A stretch of DNA of 64,000 nucleotides from Schistosoma haematobium. Its lineage: Eukaryota > Platyhelminthes > Trematoda > Strigeidida > Schistosomatidae. The position numbers and the translations under genes were made by a program. This document shows, piece after piece, positions 22,284 to 35,048 of the stretch. Location: positions 12,889,501 to 12,953,500 of the forward strand of contig NC_067201.1 of assembly GCF_000699445.3 (NCBI RefSeq), read 5' to 3'. The stretch's first letter is position 1. Each line of letters opens with the position of its first letter. The notes under the pieces are model-generated. The model worked only from the letters and a program-made list of their open reading frames with translations. It made no database searches and was not told where the DNA came from.

Positions 22284-22299
22284 ACCGATTGTACCAGTA

Positions 22300-23570
22300 A
22301 TTGTTTTACTGTGCTTGTTTGTTTAACTGTACTAAAAGCATACATTCTTCCGTTGACTGTGACCTTGCACGCTCTCGGTTACGCTCAGTAGTTCCACTTA
22401 TACTCTTTGGCACGATCTCGGTATTCTTTCGATACCACGAGATTGCCAACAAATATATCTTATTACAACTGTCAACTGACTTTTGGCTTTTTGCCTACGA
22501 AGGGATCCAACCTAATAACTGGCACGTAGTTTCAGTGTAGTAGTGATCATAGTCAACCGCGACTCGACGCTATGCTACAAACCAATCCCATCATACTTCT
22601 CTTATAATTCCTCACTATAGTTTTCAGTTAACTCTTTCAAGGCAATATTAAACACCTTAAGATGTCTTAAATCTACAAAAATAAATTTTGTCATTTTTTT
22701 AACGGTGAAATTGAAAAGTTCACAATTTATTTTCTTCGAACTTAACCTAGAAAAGAAAAACAAGGGCGAAAACTAGTTTACTGACAAAATAAAGTAGTCT
22801 CATTTAAGGGATGAAAATGGAAAGAAAATGAAATTTTTTCCATACGAATGGAATGTATTCTAAAAATCTAACTAAATTGAGTGTAATATCTAATGTAAAT
22901 TCCGAAATCCTCATTAATACCAATAGACTTGGATAGAAAAATGGTTCAGTGACACATTTTAGTTTATGTATATCGGAAGTTAGTAATGCACAATTAATTT
23001 TGTATAGTAATGAGGAAAACCGTACAGCACAGTTCATATGAGTGATACCAAATAAAGTACAAAAATAAACACAGAATATCTAGACAATGCTTTCTCCAAC
23101 AGGTACACTCACTGTTACAACAACAAATTTGTAAGATCCATCTTAGAACAGTAAATAATTAAGACATTAAGAATAGACAATTATTACTTGACAATGAGTA
23201 AACTGGATCTTGACAATCCAGGAACAATGTTCTATTCAAAAAGACAAAAAGAAAGACGAAAAACGATAAAAACGATTCAGATAGCTCCAAAATAAGCAGT
23301 CAACTATAAGATAATAATCATGTAAGGGATGTGAAAATTTTTTTAATGAATTGCCTGTTTGAAACAATAAACTTCCCTAATAATTAGGAAATCAAATATC
23401 TATATTACCAAAGATAGATTCACTCAATTAAGTCAAACGGGATCAATCATCCAATAAATGGTAGCTGACAGAAATCGAATTGTTGAGTAAAATCAAGGTG
23501 AAATAGTAATCGACAACCCCGATCACGTGAGATACCTGACCATAATTTGGAAATTGTAAACTATATGATA
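22300..23570. other. Intergenic, nothing recognised
   Basis: AT-rich sequence between the ATT microsatellite and the 5'-truncated LINE. No supportable gene or repeat family. Confidence 0.4.
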
Positions 23571-23574
23571 ATAA

Positions 23575-24840
23575 TTGCATACAATACCGGGAAAAGTCTT
23601 CAACAGGGTATTGTTAAACAGAATGAAGAACTCCGTAGACGCCCAACTTCGAGATCAAAAGGCAGGATTCCGTAAAGATAGATCGTGTACAGACCAAATC
23701 GCAACTCTACGGATCATTGTGGAACAATCAATTGAATGGAATTCATCATTCTGCATCAACTTCATTGACTACGAAAAGGCATTTGATAGTATGGACAGAA
23801 CAACACTACGGAAGCTTCTTAGATACTACGGCGTGCCTTAGAAGATAGTCAATGTCATACGGAATTCCTATGATGGATTAAACTGCAAAAATTCACATGG
23901 AGGACAATTGACAGACTCGTTCGAGGTAAAGACCGGTGTCGAGCAAGGTTGCTTACTCTCACCCTTTCTCTTTCTCCTGGTGACCGACTGGATCATGAAG
24001 ACGTTAACATCTGAAGGGAAGCACGAGATACAGTGGACATCTAGGATTCAGCTGGACGATCTAGACTTCGCAGATGATCTGGCCCTCCTATCGCAATCGC
24101 AACAACAAATGCAGGAGAAGACGAACAGTGTAGCAGCAGTAGATCTCAATATACACAAAGGGAAAAGCAAGATTCTCCCATACAGCACAACACGCACCAA
24201 TCCAATCACCATTGACGGAGATTTGGAAGATGTAAAAACCTCTACATATTTGGGCAGCATCATTGATGAACACAGTAGATCTGATGCAGATGTGAAAGCG
24301 CGGATCGGTAAAGCAAGAGCAGCATATTTACAACTGAAGAACATCTGGAACTCAAAGCAACTGTCAACCAACACCAAGGTCAGGATTTTCAATACAAATG
24401 TCAAGACAGTTCTACTATATGGGGCAGAAACCTGGAGAACTACGAAATCCATCATCCAGAAGATACAGGTGTTTATTAACAATTGTCTACGCAAAATACT
24501 TCAGATCCGTTGGCCAGACACTATTAGCAACAACCTACTGTGGGAAAGAACAAACCAGATCCCAGCGGAGGAATAAATCATGAAGAAGCGCTGGAAGTGG
24601 ATAGGACACACATTGAGGAAAGCACTCAACTGCGTCACAAGACAAGCCCTAACATGGAATCCTCAAGGCCAAAGGAAAAGAGGAAGACCAAAGAACACAT
24701 TACGCCGGGAAATGGAGACAGACATGAGAAAAATGAAAAAGAATTGGATGGAATTAGAAAAGAAGGCTCAGGACAGAGTGGAGTGGAGAATGCTGGTCGG
24801 TGGCCCATGCTCCATTAGGAGTAACAGTCGTAAGTATGTA
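23575..24840 (+). mobile_element. 5'-truncated RTE-like LINE (second family)
   Basis: The copy starts inside the reverse transcriptase (IPGKVFNRVLLNRMKNSVDA) and runs to the 3' end. It keeps RKDRSCTDQIATLRIIVEQS, motif A (NFIDYEKAFDS), motif B ([15 protein letters not shown]), motif C ([11 protein letters not shown]) and [20 protein letters not shown]. The C-terminal tail is [30 protein letters not shown] and [10 protein letters not shown]. Stops at 23839 and 24574, plus a short deletion before LNIHKGKSK, prevent translation. RT catalytic Asp residues are still present, so the copy is younger than the gypsy element. The 3' end reads into (AAGT)n near 24830. Confidence 0.88.
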
Positions 24841-24929
24841 AGTAAGCAAAGAAGAAACAAAATATACGTAAATACAGTTAACAATAGAAAGGATATATAC
24901 AACGAAAAAACAAGTGAATAGTCATAAGG

Positions 24930-26328
24930 AAATAAATATATAGAGGATTTTCTTCATATATCTGTTCAGGGAGCAAGCAGAATGTGTCCTACATCTAATA
25001 CTAATATGATAAGTTAGATTATTTAGCATGACAGTACAGATAATTAACGATTTAAATCCTCAATACTGTTATAAATTGAAAATTATCGAATCATTTGAAG
25101 CCACGACTGTTTAGAGGATGTCTCTTAATGACGATAGGATCTATGCGTTCCGTAAAACTCTACGACCAATATCCAAGCTGTTAAAAGAGAAGTGATAGAA
25201 CTCCAGCAAAAGCTTGGTATTTTAAAAAGTTTAAACTGTGACTTGACAATTCTTTTTACGTAGTAATACCTATGACTTTGGAACATTAAAAAAAAAGAAC
25301 TACAAAAGCAAGTCATCAATCAGATGATAGCAATGGTTAGTATGATAATATGGGTTTAAAGTTGATGAGAACTTCCTTGTTCGTCAAAACTAAAACTGGT
25401 TAATACTAGCAAAATGCTATGTAGTTTGAACCCTTCCAATCAAGTCTTTGATTATACTTTGAATACAATAATAATAATAAGCCGTTTAAACTGATATTGA
25501 TAACTCTCGCTCTATGAACTGATAATAATCTTTGTAGTTTCCAGTAAAATAAATTAAAGACAGGGGTATAACAGTTTTAATGGTTTTGTCATAAAGACTT
25601 GTGTATAAACTTATTCAATTTTATAGCTTTTGATCTAACCAAATAATAATCGTACGCCAAACTTCAAACTTTGAGGAAAACGTGGTCACTGAGTGAAAAA
25701 TCTGGAAAATGAAACAAAGGTCACTTTTTTTCCTACTAGACTGAGGAATCTTTGCAAAATTCCACATCCCCCCCACCAAAAAAAGTCACGTCACTAATAA
25801 GTACATGCTTATAATCAACTAGTTTCTAAATTGATTTTAAGGATTTCTAATAAGAATTTGTAGTTTATAAGTTTAATTAAGTTTGAAGTGATATATCTAC
25901 GGCATGAAATAAGCATAGCGTTATCCGACGAATTATCTATAAATTAAAATGTAGACCATTGGTTTTATGATTAACTTCACCGTTATCCCCATTAACAAAT
26001 CCAATAACACTACAATTGTATACGATTATTCAAACTTTAAAACTCATGCGATTATATGCATAAAACCTAAGACTATTAACTGAACAGTTTTACGCTTTTA
26101 CTTATTCATTCCATCTTCATAATTACTTCTTAGTGAAATGATCCAAAAATATCACTTTCGTTGCTAGGTATAACGACTTAAAGCATAATCATTTTACAAT
26201 TTATAACAACACATCATCGAGGCATCTTATAAAAGAGTTAAACAACTGTTTTATGCTTTCATTTATTTCATTTAAAGAAATCTCCGATTATTACCATTTT
26301 ATTGAAATATTAATTTAGTAATTTCAAT
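24930..26328. other. AT-rich intergenic sequence
   Basis: No gene or recognised repeat. Short poly-C/poly-A patch near 25767-25786. Open frames are at most 64 codons and unrecognised. Confidence 0.45.
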
Positions 26329-26443
26329 GGTTAAGATAATGAGTCAATTGAAGCTGGACCACCATGGAAAACCTGGAAGCACTGGATGGCCGTTTCGTCC
26401 TATTGTGGGACTCCTCAGCTTCAAGTGACTCATGATCTTAACC
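26329..26443 (-). repeat. Fold-back hammerhead repeat, short form
   Basis: Termini 26329-26355 and 26417-26443 are inverted copies with two mismatches (GGTTAAGATAATGAGTCAA...). On the minus strand the centre carries CTGAGGAG (26411-26418), stem II GTCC/GGAC and GAAAC (26392-26396). Stem III is damaged (ACGGCCATC), and stem I is nearly absent on the 5' side. It looks like a deletion derivative that lost the tRNA-like middle. Confidence 0.75.
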
Positions 26444-26484
26444 ACTGAATTTACTATAATATCCACAAAATCCATCTGATATAA

Positions 26485-26625
26485 ATTTAATAGTTGAATT
26501 CATGAGTCAATGTAAACTAGACCACCATGTGAAACCTGGTAGCACTGAATGATCGTTTCGTCCTGTGCTTCCAGGTTTCCCATAGTCGTTTAGCTTATAT
26601 TAACACAGAAATTCAACTATTAAAT
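26485..26625. repeat. Fold-back hammerhead repeat, core-deleted
   Basis: Sixteen-base perfect termini ATTTAATAGTTGAATT (26485-26500) and inverse (26610-26625). Inside, the minus-strand GAAAC end of one hammerhead (near 26534-26539) is joined directly to the plus-strand stem I end of the opposite one (TGTGCTTCCAGG). Both catalytic cores are missing. Confidence 0.7.
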
Positions 26626-26639
26626 TACTAAAATCTCCA

Positions 26640-27227
26640 TAAGACGCTCTTCTGAAATAACAAAAAAATATCAAATTTTAATTTAACTAGTATTATATTT
26701 AGATAGAACAAAATTTAAAATATACACATAAATTATGAATGAATATAAGCAAAATTAAATATTCAATAATTACGTTCAATTTAATCAATATCAATTACAC
26801 AATATTGAATTATAGTTAATAATTTTTTTTTATGATTTAAATATATTCAAATTTAAAATATTAGAAATGTCAATAGTATTTTTTTAATTAAAAAAAAGAA
26901 AAAAAACAACCTAGAAACATAAAATAAACGAGAAAATCAGGAAAATTAAAAAGAAAGAAAGATGAATAAGTATATGTATTATTGAATCAAGTCTATTCAT
27001 TTGTAGTAAAAAGAAAATAAAAGAAATATATCATTTACTGTTTGAATGACCAATCAAATGTTGTTGTTTGTCTTGTTTTATTATTATTTAAAATTTGTTC
27101 CCTTTCCTAATTATAATCCAATGACTTAGGGAAACAATAAATATGTAATGTTTATGCTAATGTATGTACAATCATGGATCACACTGTGGTAAATTCTATT
27201 CAAATATAACATTTAAGGAAAAATTAT

Positions 27228-27278
<51 letters not shown>

Positions 27279-28830
27279 AAGATTAATAGTTTAAATGAAA
27301 GCGACTAGAAGAATTCAGCTAATCTAATCATTCATTAGTCAATTAATGTACAATTAATAATTATGTATACGGTACGTGTATAGAATACTTAAAACTGAAA
27401 AGGTCATTGTGAAAAATTAAAATAAAGACTAATGATTGTGATCTAGTAACTTATAGAAATAATCTACTTGAAATAAATGTAAATATTAGAATATGATATT
27501 TATATTCATAGAAGCTACTCTGAATAAAGGTGTTATACTTAGTTACTTACTTACGCCTGTGATCCTTAATGGAGCATAGGCCGCCGACCAGCAGAATAAT
27601 TGGTTTTTTTTTTCAAATTAACATTCAATGATTTGCACTAAGTAACCGTTCGTTACCTAGTGTAAAATAATGTAATCAGATTTAAAATGTAGAATAATTG
27701 GTCAACTTACTGAATGTTATATACTATTATGGAATATTGTAGTGAACGAGAATACAAGAATATATATAATAACAGCCTATAAATAACTCCTAACAGTTAC
27801 CATTTATTGATTCATCGACAGGATATAACAATAATTACGATGAATGAAGATAATATGCTATTCCTTTCGATACTATGATAATGATTTGTAGTAATTTTGA
27901 AGTTTCGAAACTCTTTCAGTGAATTTCTCCCCACAAATTTTAATTGGCTTGACGTGATATCATGTACAGTCATTCCTTCTTTTTTGGACCATTATCTACA
28001 TTGCTTTAGAAAAAAAACATTATGGACAGCCAGTTCATAGGATGGATGATTCCCTACTGATTATAAAATATTGTGATGCAAAGTATGGTAGTGTACAATA
28101 TTTCTTCGTAACATTCAAATTCCTGAGAATAGAGACACAATATCAAATCTGCCTAATCCTAGTAATTTAGGTATTCTATATTCTCACTCAAGCTTATCCT
28201 TTAATGATAATGACTAAATAGAAAGGAAGCAAGCTAGCTAACTTATGTGAGTGATTGAGCGACAACAGTTTTATAAACTTTGTACAGTAACGACAGTACT
28301 ATAGAACTGTGTCTGTCAAAAATAGACAGTCCTAACAATTTAGTCAGAATTGGGAATCACCAATCGAATGTACCTAAAATTGTGATACTCATTGACAAAA
28401 TAATCACTTACGAAAAGGCAGCGCAAAACTGTTCAAAGTAGATGATTCTTCGTCATTAACTAAGTGAAATCGTGCAAATGAATTATTATACAGCAGTTAA
28501 TTTGGAATGCATTGTGAAACGCCTTTGTAAAATTGAAAAATACCTTTATCTTGTGCATAGGAAAATCACGTATCTTCCGTAAATACTGAAATACCATAAT
28601 TATTTAAAACGCTTCTAAATGTTCTCTTGTTTGTTACATTGCGATGGATCAATAGATTACAATTAATCTTAACCTTCTACAACTAAACGTTAACTATTTA
28701 ATAGCCAATAGAGATAAGATACCAAATGAATAATTGCACGTAAGTCTATCACTATCATACACATGTACTAATCATTCGCCTAGACATTCTAATTGGTCAT
28801 TCATTTATAAACTAATTTCATAGTTTTTTG
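26640..28830. other. AT-rich intergenic sequence with a (TA)n run
   Basis: Very AT-rich. It includes the TA microsatellite at 27230-27275 and a ~55-base antisense LINE tail at about 27541-27595 (ACGCCTGTGATCCTTAATGG.. matches the 3' end of the LINE at 24790-24830). No gene signal. Confidence 0.5.
27230..27275 (+). repeat. (TA)n microsatellite
   Basis: About 23 uninterrupted TA units, able to form a cruciform and prone to length change. Confidence 0.95.
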
Positions 28831-28835
28831 TAAGC

Positions 28836-29108
28836 AATGATGGATAGTGGCTAGTAGTGGAATGGAGAACGTGCGTTTCATCCTATTTCGAACTTGTCAG
28901 TTGGATGTATCTGCATCTCAGAGTTGATGTTCACTCCGGGACTCGAACCCAGTACCATTCGCTTCAAATACCATCGCGTTGTCCACTCAGCTACTGAGTC
29001 CTGATAGCAATATCAACTCTGAAACGCAGGTACATCCAATTGACGAGTTTCAAATAGGATGAAACGCGCGTCCTGGATCCCACTGCTACCCACTATCCAT
29101 CCTTGCTT
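28836..29108. repeat. Smα-type hammerhead SINE in head-to-head (fold-back) form
   Basis: The two ends (28836-28930 and 29010-29108) are inverted copies, TGGATAGTGGCTAGTAGTGG against its inverse. On the minus strand the middle is tRNA-like, with A box TAGCTGAGTGGA (28982-28993) and B box GGTTCGAGTCC (28939-28949). This is the organisation of the published Smα family: pol III promoter followed by a hammerhead. Both arms hold a hammerhead. The minus one has CTGACAAG in place of CUGANGA (28893-28900). The plus one has TTGACGAG (29040-29047), a changed first core C. Confidence 0.85.
29034..29080 (+). ncRNA. Hammerhead ribozyme motif, core-mutated (plus arm)
   Basis: Stem I ATCCA pairs with TGGAT. 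Core TTGACGA has T for the required C3. Stem II is GTTTC..GGAT (weakened), GAAA at 29061-29064, stem III ACG-CG-CGT, cleavage triplet GTC at 29070-29072. Probably inactive or slow because of C3 and stem II changes. Confidence 0.6.
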
Positions 29109-29109
29109 A

Positions 29110-29787
29110 TAATTCTTGTGAATTAAGGCAAATATCGAGGCAATACGCACAGTATGCACATATGCCAACAACAGACTGATCAATTTCAGTCTTAAACCTC
29201 AATGGGAAGATACAAGCCAAACAATACCAAGTGAATTTAATATCCTAGTTTTATTATCTTAACATTTTCATTTAAAATTATAACAGTTACTACGTTGTTG
29301 TATATTTTCTTTTCATAATCATGCTATATATGGAATCTGATCAATAGTCTATTATGGTATAGACAAAAAAACGGAAATGAATTACTATTGTAAAGTTTCC
29401 AATAAGCATACACAGTCAAATCAGTTTTTCCGCAATATGTTAGAGAAAATTTCCATGACATTTATGGTCATAGACTAAAAGATAATGACATATATATGAA
29501 TAACATTTTTATGACTAAATTATTATTGTTATTTATTGTTACTATGCGTATAATTTACGTAACAAACAGACAATTGAGGGTTATAAAAAACAACTAGACA
29601 ACTAAAACTACTATTTTCGTCACATGATCAATCTATATTAAATGAATAATTAAATTAAAATATTAACCAATCAAAATTATGGAAATTTCTTGATAATTGG
29701 TGTATATTTTAAAATACTGAAAAAATTATCAACAGTTAAAAATGTCATATTATTAGAATGGGGATTTGTGGAGATGGTAATAAGTTG
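29110..29787. other. AT-rich intergenic sequence
   Basis: No gene or repeat recognised. Confidence 0.4.
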
Positions 29788-30261
29788 AATAGTTGAATTC
29801 ATAAGTCAATATAAACTAGACCACCATTGAGAACCTGGAAGTACTGGATAGTCGTTGCGTCCTAGTATGGGACTCCTCAGTAGTGCACATCAATGATCCT
29901 GCACCTAAAGGACTCAAACCCAGAACATTCTGTCTCGTGTGCGAACGCTTAACCTCTAGACCACTGAGAAGCCGTGACCAGTGGAGTCCATTCCGTGTCG
30001 GATAGAGACAGGTATGTACCTCAGACAATGGATGAATTGTTGCGCAAGATCATGGGTCGATGAACACTATTGGATACCGGCTTAGTGGTATAGAGGTTAA
30101 GCGTCCGCACACGAGACTGGAGGTCCTAGGTTCGATTCCCTTTGGTGCAGGATCATGGATGTGCACTGCTGAGATTCCCTATACTAGGACGAAACGGTCG
30201 TGCAGTGTTTCCAGGTTTTTCATGGTGGTTTAGCTTACATTGACTCATGAATTCAACCATT
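29788..30261. repeat. Two tRNA-headed hammerhead SINEs, head-to-head
   Basis: Termini AATAGTTGAATTCATAAGTC and its inverse bound two diverging units. The plus unit has an A-box-like TAGTGGTATAGAGGTTAAGCG, B box GGTTCGATTCC (30129-30139), then CTGAGATT and GGACGAAACGG (30167-30196). The minus unit has a matching tRNA-like head (29898-29975) and CTGAGGAG with GCAAC in place of GAAAC. Each ribozyme is thus broken at a different core position. Confidence 0.8.
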
Positions 30262-33200
30262 AAAAATGTCATACACATGTATAAGCAGTTAAATCAAATA
30301 AAATTAAGGTGTAACAAAAATTTTCCAACGTTTGTGCATATGTATTTGTTCAAGTGATTTCATAGGCTGTATTACTTTTTAAATACCTTTTTTTAAGTTC
30401 TCAGTATAGAAGCACTTAGAGATATGTTGAGAGTCATTGTATGATGAAAATTCTTTTATCTACAATTAGAACAATAGTATTCAATTAACAAATTCACCCA
30501 GAATTGAATTCTTAAACCTTCAATTCTTTTAATAATGACAATAACTTTAAACGACTAGTTTGAATTAATGATTCATATTCAATAGTTTAGCCAATCTAAA
30601 ATTCAATACAAATATAATAAAATGCTGTTAGTATCATTGTATTACTCTTGATATTACTATAAAACACGATTGTTGTTTAATCAAATATAAAAATGTCAAA
30701 ATTTCACAAACTGTTTAACTGAAATAACTAAATGTATAAGCAACATAGAGTCCTTTTTACAAATGATTGATCACTGAGCAATGGCCAACGTAAAGTACGT
30801 AAAGTCATTTGTACTGCTGACTGAATTCTATGGATCAAGTTACACTATGACTACTGGTATAAGTGACTAGACATTACATGAATTATATTGAGATGCAAGG
30901 TAGTAGTCACAGTTAATCGACAGGAAACCCTGAACCTAGACTTCGTGCTATTTGGCTCTCGTCAGCAAGATCTATCTGTAATGTTGAAGGAATTAATGCT
31001 CCTTAGCGGATCCGATCTCGTTTCATCCAGCTTCACAACTAGAGATGTTACCATTGAGCTGTCTGACCCGAAACTAATGGGTGCCAAACAGCACTATACT
31101 TAGGTCTAAGGTTTTCTGTTGACTATATCAAGTCACCCTATCACATAAAAGAGCAGAAATTCTTAGGAGAGTGAGTTTGTTCAATAATAGCTAAACATCA
31201 CAAGAGTACATAAAATATGACTAACAAAAATGAATAAATATTTGAGAAACAGCCAGAGCAGCATTACTGGATAGGAAATTAACAGAGTCAGTAAGATGAT
31301 TTATAAGGGGCAAGAACAGGAAATAAATCAACCCATTAACCGATCATTTACTGTAATGAACTGGAAACAATATTACTGATATTGTTCATAGTACTATATA
31401 TTTACTAAAGATTCAGATGTCACCGAGACCTTACTTCGACAAAAATTGAAGTACCCCAACCCTGTCACCTCCTTTAAAATACTCTTCACAATTTCCGGCA
31501 ATATACTTACCTCACTGAGCCTTACATAGTTTAAAAGATCCTTGAAAATCCTCTTCAGGCTGTTTCACCGTCAACTGTCTTAGAGTATCTATCGGAGAGA
31601 CTGAAGAAACCTCAACTTCATTGATTAGTCAGTGAAATAATGCAGACTGCCAAGCTCATATATATATGGCCATGTGTTATAAATACTAAAATGTAATGCC
31701 AAACACAATGTTAACATTCACTATCCGGTTTCTAGATACAGATTATTCAAAGTAATTTATAGGATGAAAACAAACCTGTCATTTACCTGCATTGGATCGC
31801 AAAATTACTCCTTGTTTGTCAGATAATTTTAACACAGCATTTATGACTGAAAGTGTTTTTCGACAGTAGCTGCTGCTTTGATATGGTGATTGGGTTTACC
31901 CGTTTAAGTGACTCAATTGAACTATATTAGCTCAAATAATGGTATCTTTATAATCTACCATGTCGAGCAGATCGGTCAGAGAATGAAAAGACTAAAAATA
32001 GCAACTCAAGTCCTTGGATAGAATTAGTGCTTCTGACTGTACTACAGTGTAACGTCAGTCAGGTGTCTTAGATAACCAACATTCACGATGAGGCTGTCTC
32101 CTCATAACTGAAAGAGAAGATTAGAAAAGTTTGGCTCAGAAAACATCACACTTAACCTCATCCCACCGATTTTCACCTCCAACGGCAAGGCCTTTTGAAG
32201 TAAAGAGCTATATCATATAAAGTTACTCAAAAAAAGATCGTTGTGACCGGCCTCATTTAGGTGTCCGCCGTTTTCTGTGATGACGATTCCAAGTCGTTGA
32301 GACTATCAGCAATGTACTTTCTTCTTCAGATCTCCAAGATGAAATATCCTTACACGGTGTGAGCCTCCATGTAGATGACAACTCTCCTTCATACCTCTAA
32401 CACCATGTGAAAACACTTCACCTGATCCGTTCTTTCTTATCGTATTATTAACTCCATGGGATGATGTTGTCTGTCATGTTTTCAATATTCCTATAATGTA
32501 TTGTAACCAATATATTTGGTCATTTTTCGGTTCACTTGGTAGATGAATCCTGCATATTAAAATCCAGTTCATACTAAAGATTTTACTTCAAGCGTCCGGA
32601 GCTATCCACAGCTGTCTTCTGTGATCAAATCGGAGTTGAGCAACCCACCATTGTAGATGAAAAATAAAAGTCTGTCGAAAGCTGAGATTAGAAATAAAAC
32701 CTAATAGAAATGGCAGTACATTGCTTGGACATTGAGAATGTTACAGATTATCTGAGACATTCCCTGCCTTACAAAACTGATTTTTTTTCTTTTTGTTATG
32801 ATTTGAGATGCTAATTCATATCACGTACTAAACTTACTCATTAGAATTTTGATTATAATTTTTTTCCATCCCGCATCTATTATTCCGTCTACGGCCTAGT
32901 TTCCGAGTTTTAATGTTCTGATTTGTGTAGTTTACCTTCACTCAGCGTGAGCTAGCTCTTATTGATCTGCTACCCTCGAGAGGCGAAACTATAAGTTATG
33001 AACGAACCAATGAAGTTAAAGATGTAGTCTTGGATTTTGGCAAGAACTTCATCCATCCATTCGGCTAAATCGAATCTAGCCATTATAGCTGATGCAAGAT
33101 CGTATTAAAAACCCTAACTCGAATTCCTAACCCTATCTTATAACTCTTAATCCTCATTCCTATTCCTCATGTTGATGCATAACACTTTTCGGTCCTAGTA

Positions 33201-34729
33201 AATAAGTGTTCATCAAGTTCACTTTAGCGTCATTCATAGGTCGTCTATAAATTATAGTCTCACCCTTCAAGCTTTTCTCTATCCACTCTATTGTGTCCGA
33301 AGAGAATCAAAAAGGCAGGTCTAGTGGAAACATACAGTGAGGAGAATATTAAATATATTAATGCGTTTATTTACTAACTGTACAACAAATATATAATAAT
33401 TATAATTCGGAAAATGTTTTCAAAAGTTCCATAATAACGATTGTTATTCCTTTTCCAGATTTGAGGACGTTTGTAGGCCTAGTGGAATGTCCCCGATCCC
33501 TAGCCAAATAATTCATTAGGCTGAAGTATTTATACGTTAGATAACGGATCAGTGATTATTGAACAGTCTATCGAGCATAATCAAGGTCAGGGATGACTAA
33601 AAAGCACTAATTAATCGCACTCGATGGACTGGCCCATTATGTATTAGTTGAACTCTGCATTTATGTAATCCTACTAATACATTTCTCCACCAATGTCATG
33701 GTTTTTCTATACAGTCGTCAAGGTAGCCATAGTACATAGATATTACGAAAGGATAAAGGTATTGACCATGAAGTGTGACCTTAACGTAAGCCACGAGGTC
33801 ATGCCATTTCTATCCAAAATTAATAGACTCCTATATAGATCACCTACATTGGGGATTTGAACATTTTTCGATGAATTAACAATGTCACTAATACTGATAA
33901 TTTTAGATTTTTAACTAATAGTGTACATCTGTTCCCGTAGAAAGTTTAGCCAAATCTTGACCAGCCATGTGGATCCATCAGATCACTGACTTAACACTTG
34001 GCCTTGAAACAATATGTCTGATTAGCCCACCATATGACTATTATGAGACAACATCGATTATAGAACTAGTGAAAATTGCTGAACATTAAAGAACCTTGTG
34101 ACATGTGAAGAATGAGTTAGATAAGATGAATGGTGGCAATACAGTTATATGTGATTGAATTCAGTTAAAACTATGAACCACTAGAATCCAAATCAGTGAC
34201 TCAAAGTTTTCTTTTTCACTGGTGAGGTCGTAAGCGTATACTGGCTGGTAAATTATCTAAAACTAGGAGGAAATATTTTTACCATGCTTCTTAAATTATA
34301 AAAAATTCCACAATGTAAAATAACATTATGCATTTGATCTGTAATGATTTTGTAACTATAAAGTAATCCACATCCATTATTTCACTCTATTTCTAACCCA
34401 AAAACCTTCATGCTATGAAATGGGTCTGTGTATTATACTTCACATACATTCTCCAACTCCAATCGGTTTTTATGAGAAAATACCATCTTTATACAATCTT
34501 TACTAGTGAGTTATTATTTCACTCTATTTCTTTCTCTCAACTTAATTGAACTGAGCTGGTCCATTATTTACCATTATATATTTTGATAAATTCATCCTGG
34601 TATTAATCACTAGCTAAAACATAATTTGATTGGTTAAAATTTACTAACTCATACAGTTGTTAAGTGATAATCTTGAGTTACAGGGTCCCATGTAAGTAAA
34701 TGAGTTTCCACTGTTGAGGAGTTTTAATC
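30262..34729. other. Intergenic, no gene recognised
   Basis: About 4.5 kb of AT-rich sequence. A 71-codon frame at 30888-31103 has codon-like composition but no family I can name. No introns, promoter or repeat family is supportable. Confidence 0.45.
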
Positions 34730-35048
34730 TACTTGGTTGGGGTCCACGTGACTATCGTAACCAATGGTTGGAGACTGTTGGTGACATGGCTCAGAATCGA
34801 TCACAATGGCGTCGGCGTATACACTCTCTGTTTTCCCTTAAACTAAGAGATTAGAATCGTTTCATATCTTTCTTTCTACGAATTAATTCTTTCTTCCTGT
34901 ACTATATCCTTATCGCAATCTTTCTTTTATATATTACCACCTCTGAATTAACTTCTTTTATGAATCCAGTGTCCATCTTGATGTGTTAATGAGGTATGGC
35001 AATTGGACCGATGCACATATGTGCCTGGTCATACGTTGTAGCTGACTG
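34730..35048 (+). mobile_element. RTE/SR2-like LINE 3' fragment
   Basis: It begins with the coding end GWGPRDYRNQWLET (34738-34782) and DMAQNRSQWRRRIHSL, then the 3' UTR and TGTGCCTGGTCATACGTTGTAGCTGACTGA. Unlike the copy at 6420-8362 it keeps the two bases (ACTGTTGGTGAC) that leave this end in frame. Confidence 0.8.

Noticed and set aside
30073..30150. Genuine tRNA gene
   Set aside because: A and B boxes are present, but acceptor and anticodon stems do not pair and a hammerhead follows; it is a SINE head.
30888..31103. 71-codon open frame as a gene
   Set aside because: No recognisable domain, no splice context and no neighbouring exons; it probably belongs to an unrecognised repeat.
33105..33155. 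Possible interstitial telomere-like repeats (AACCCTAACTCG, CTAACCCTATC)
   Set aside because: Only two imperfect copies separated by unrelated bases; chance in AT/C-rich DNA is likely.
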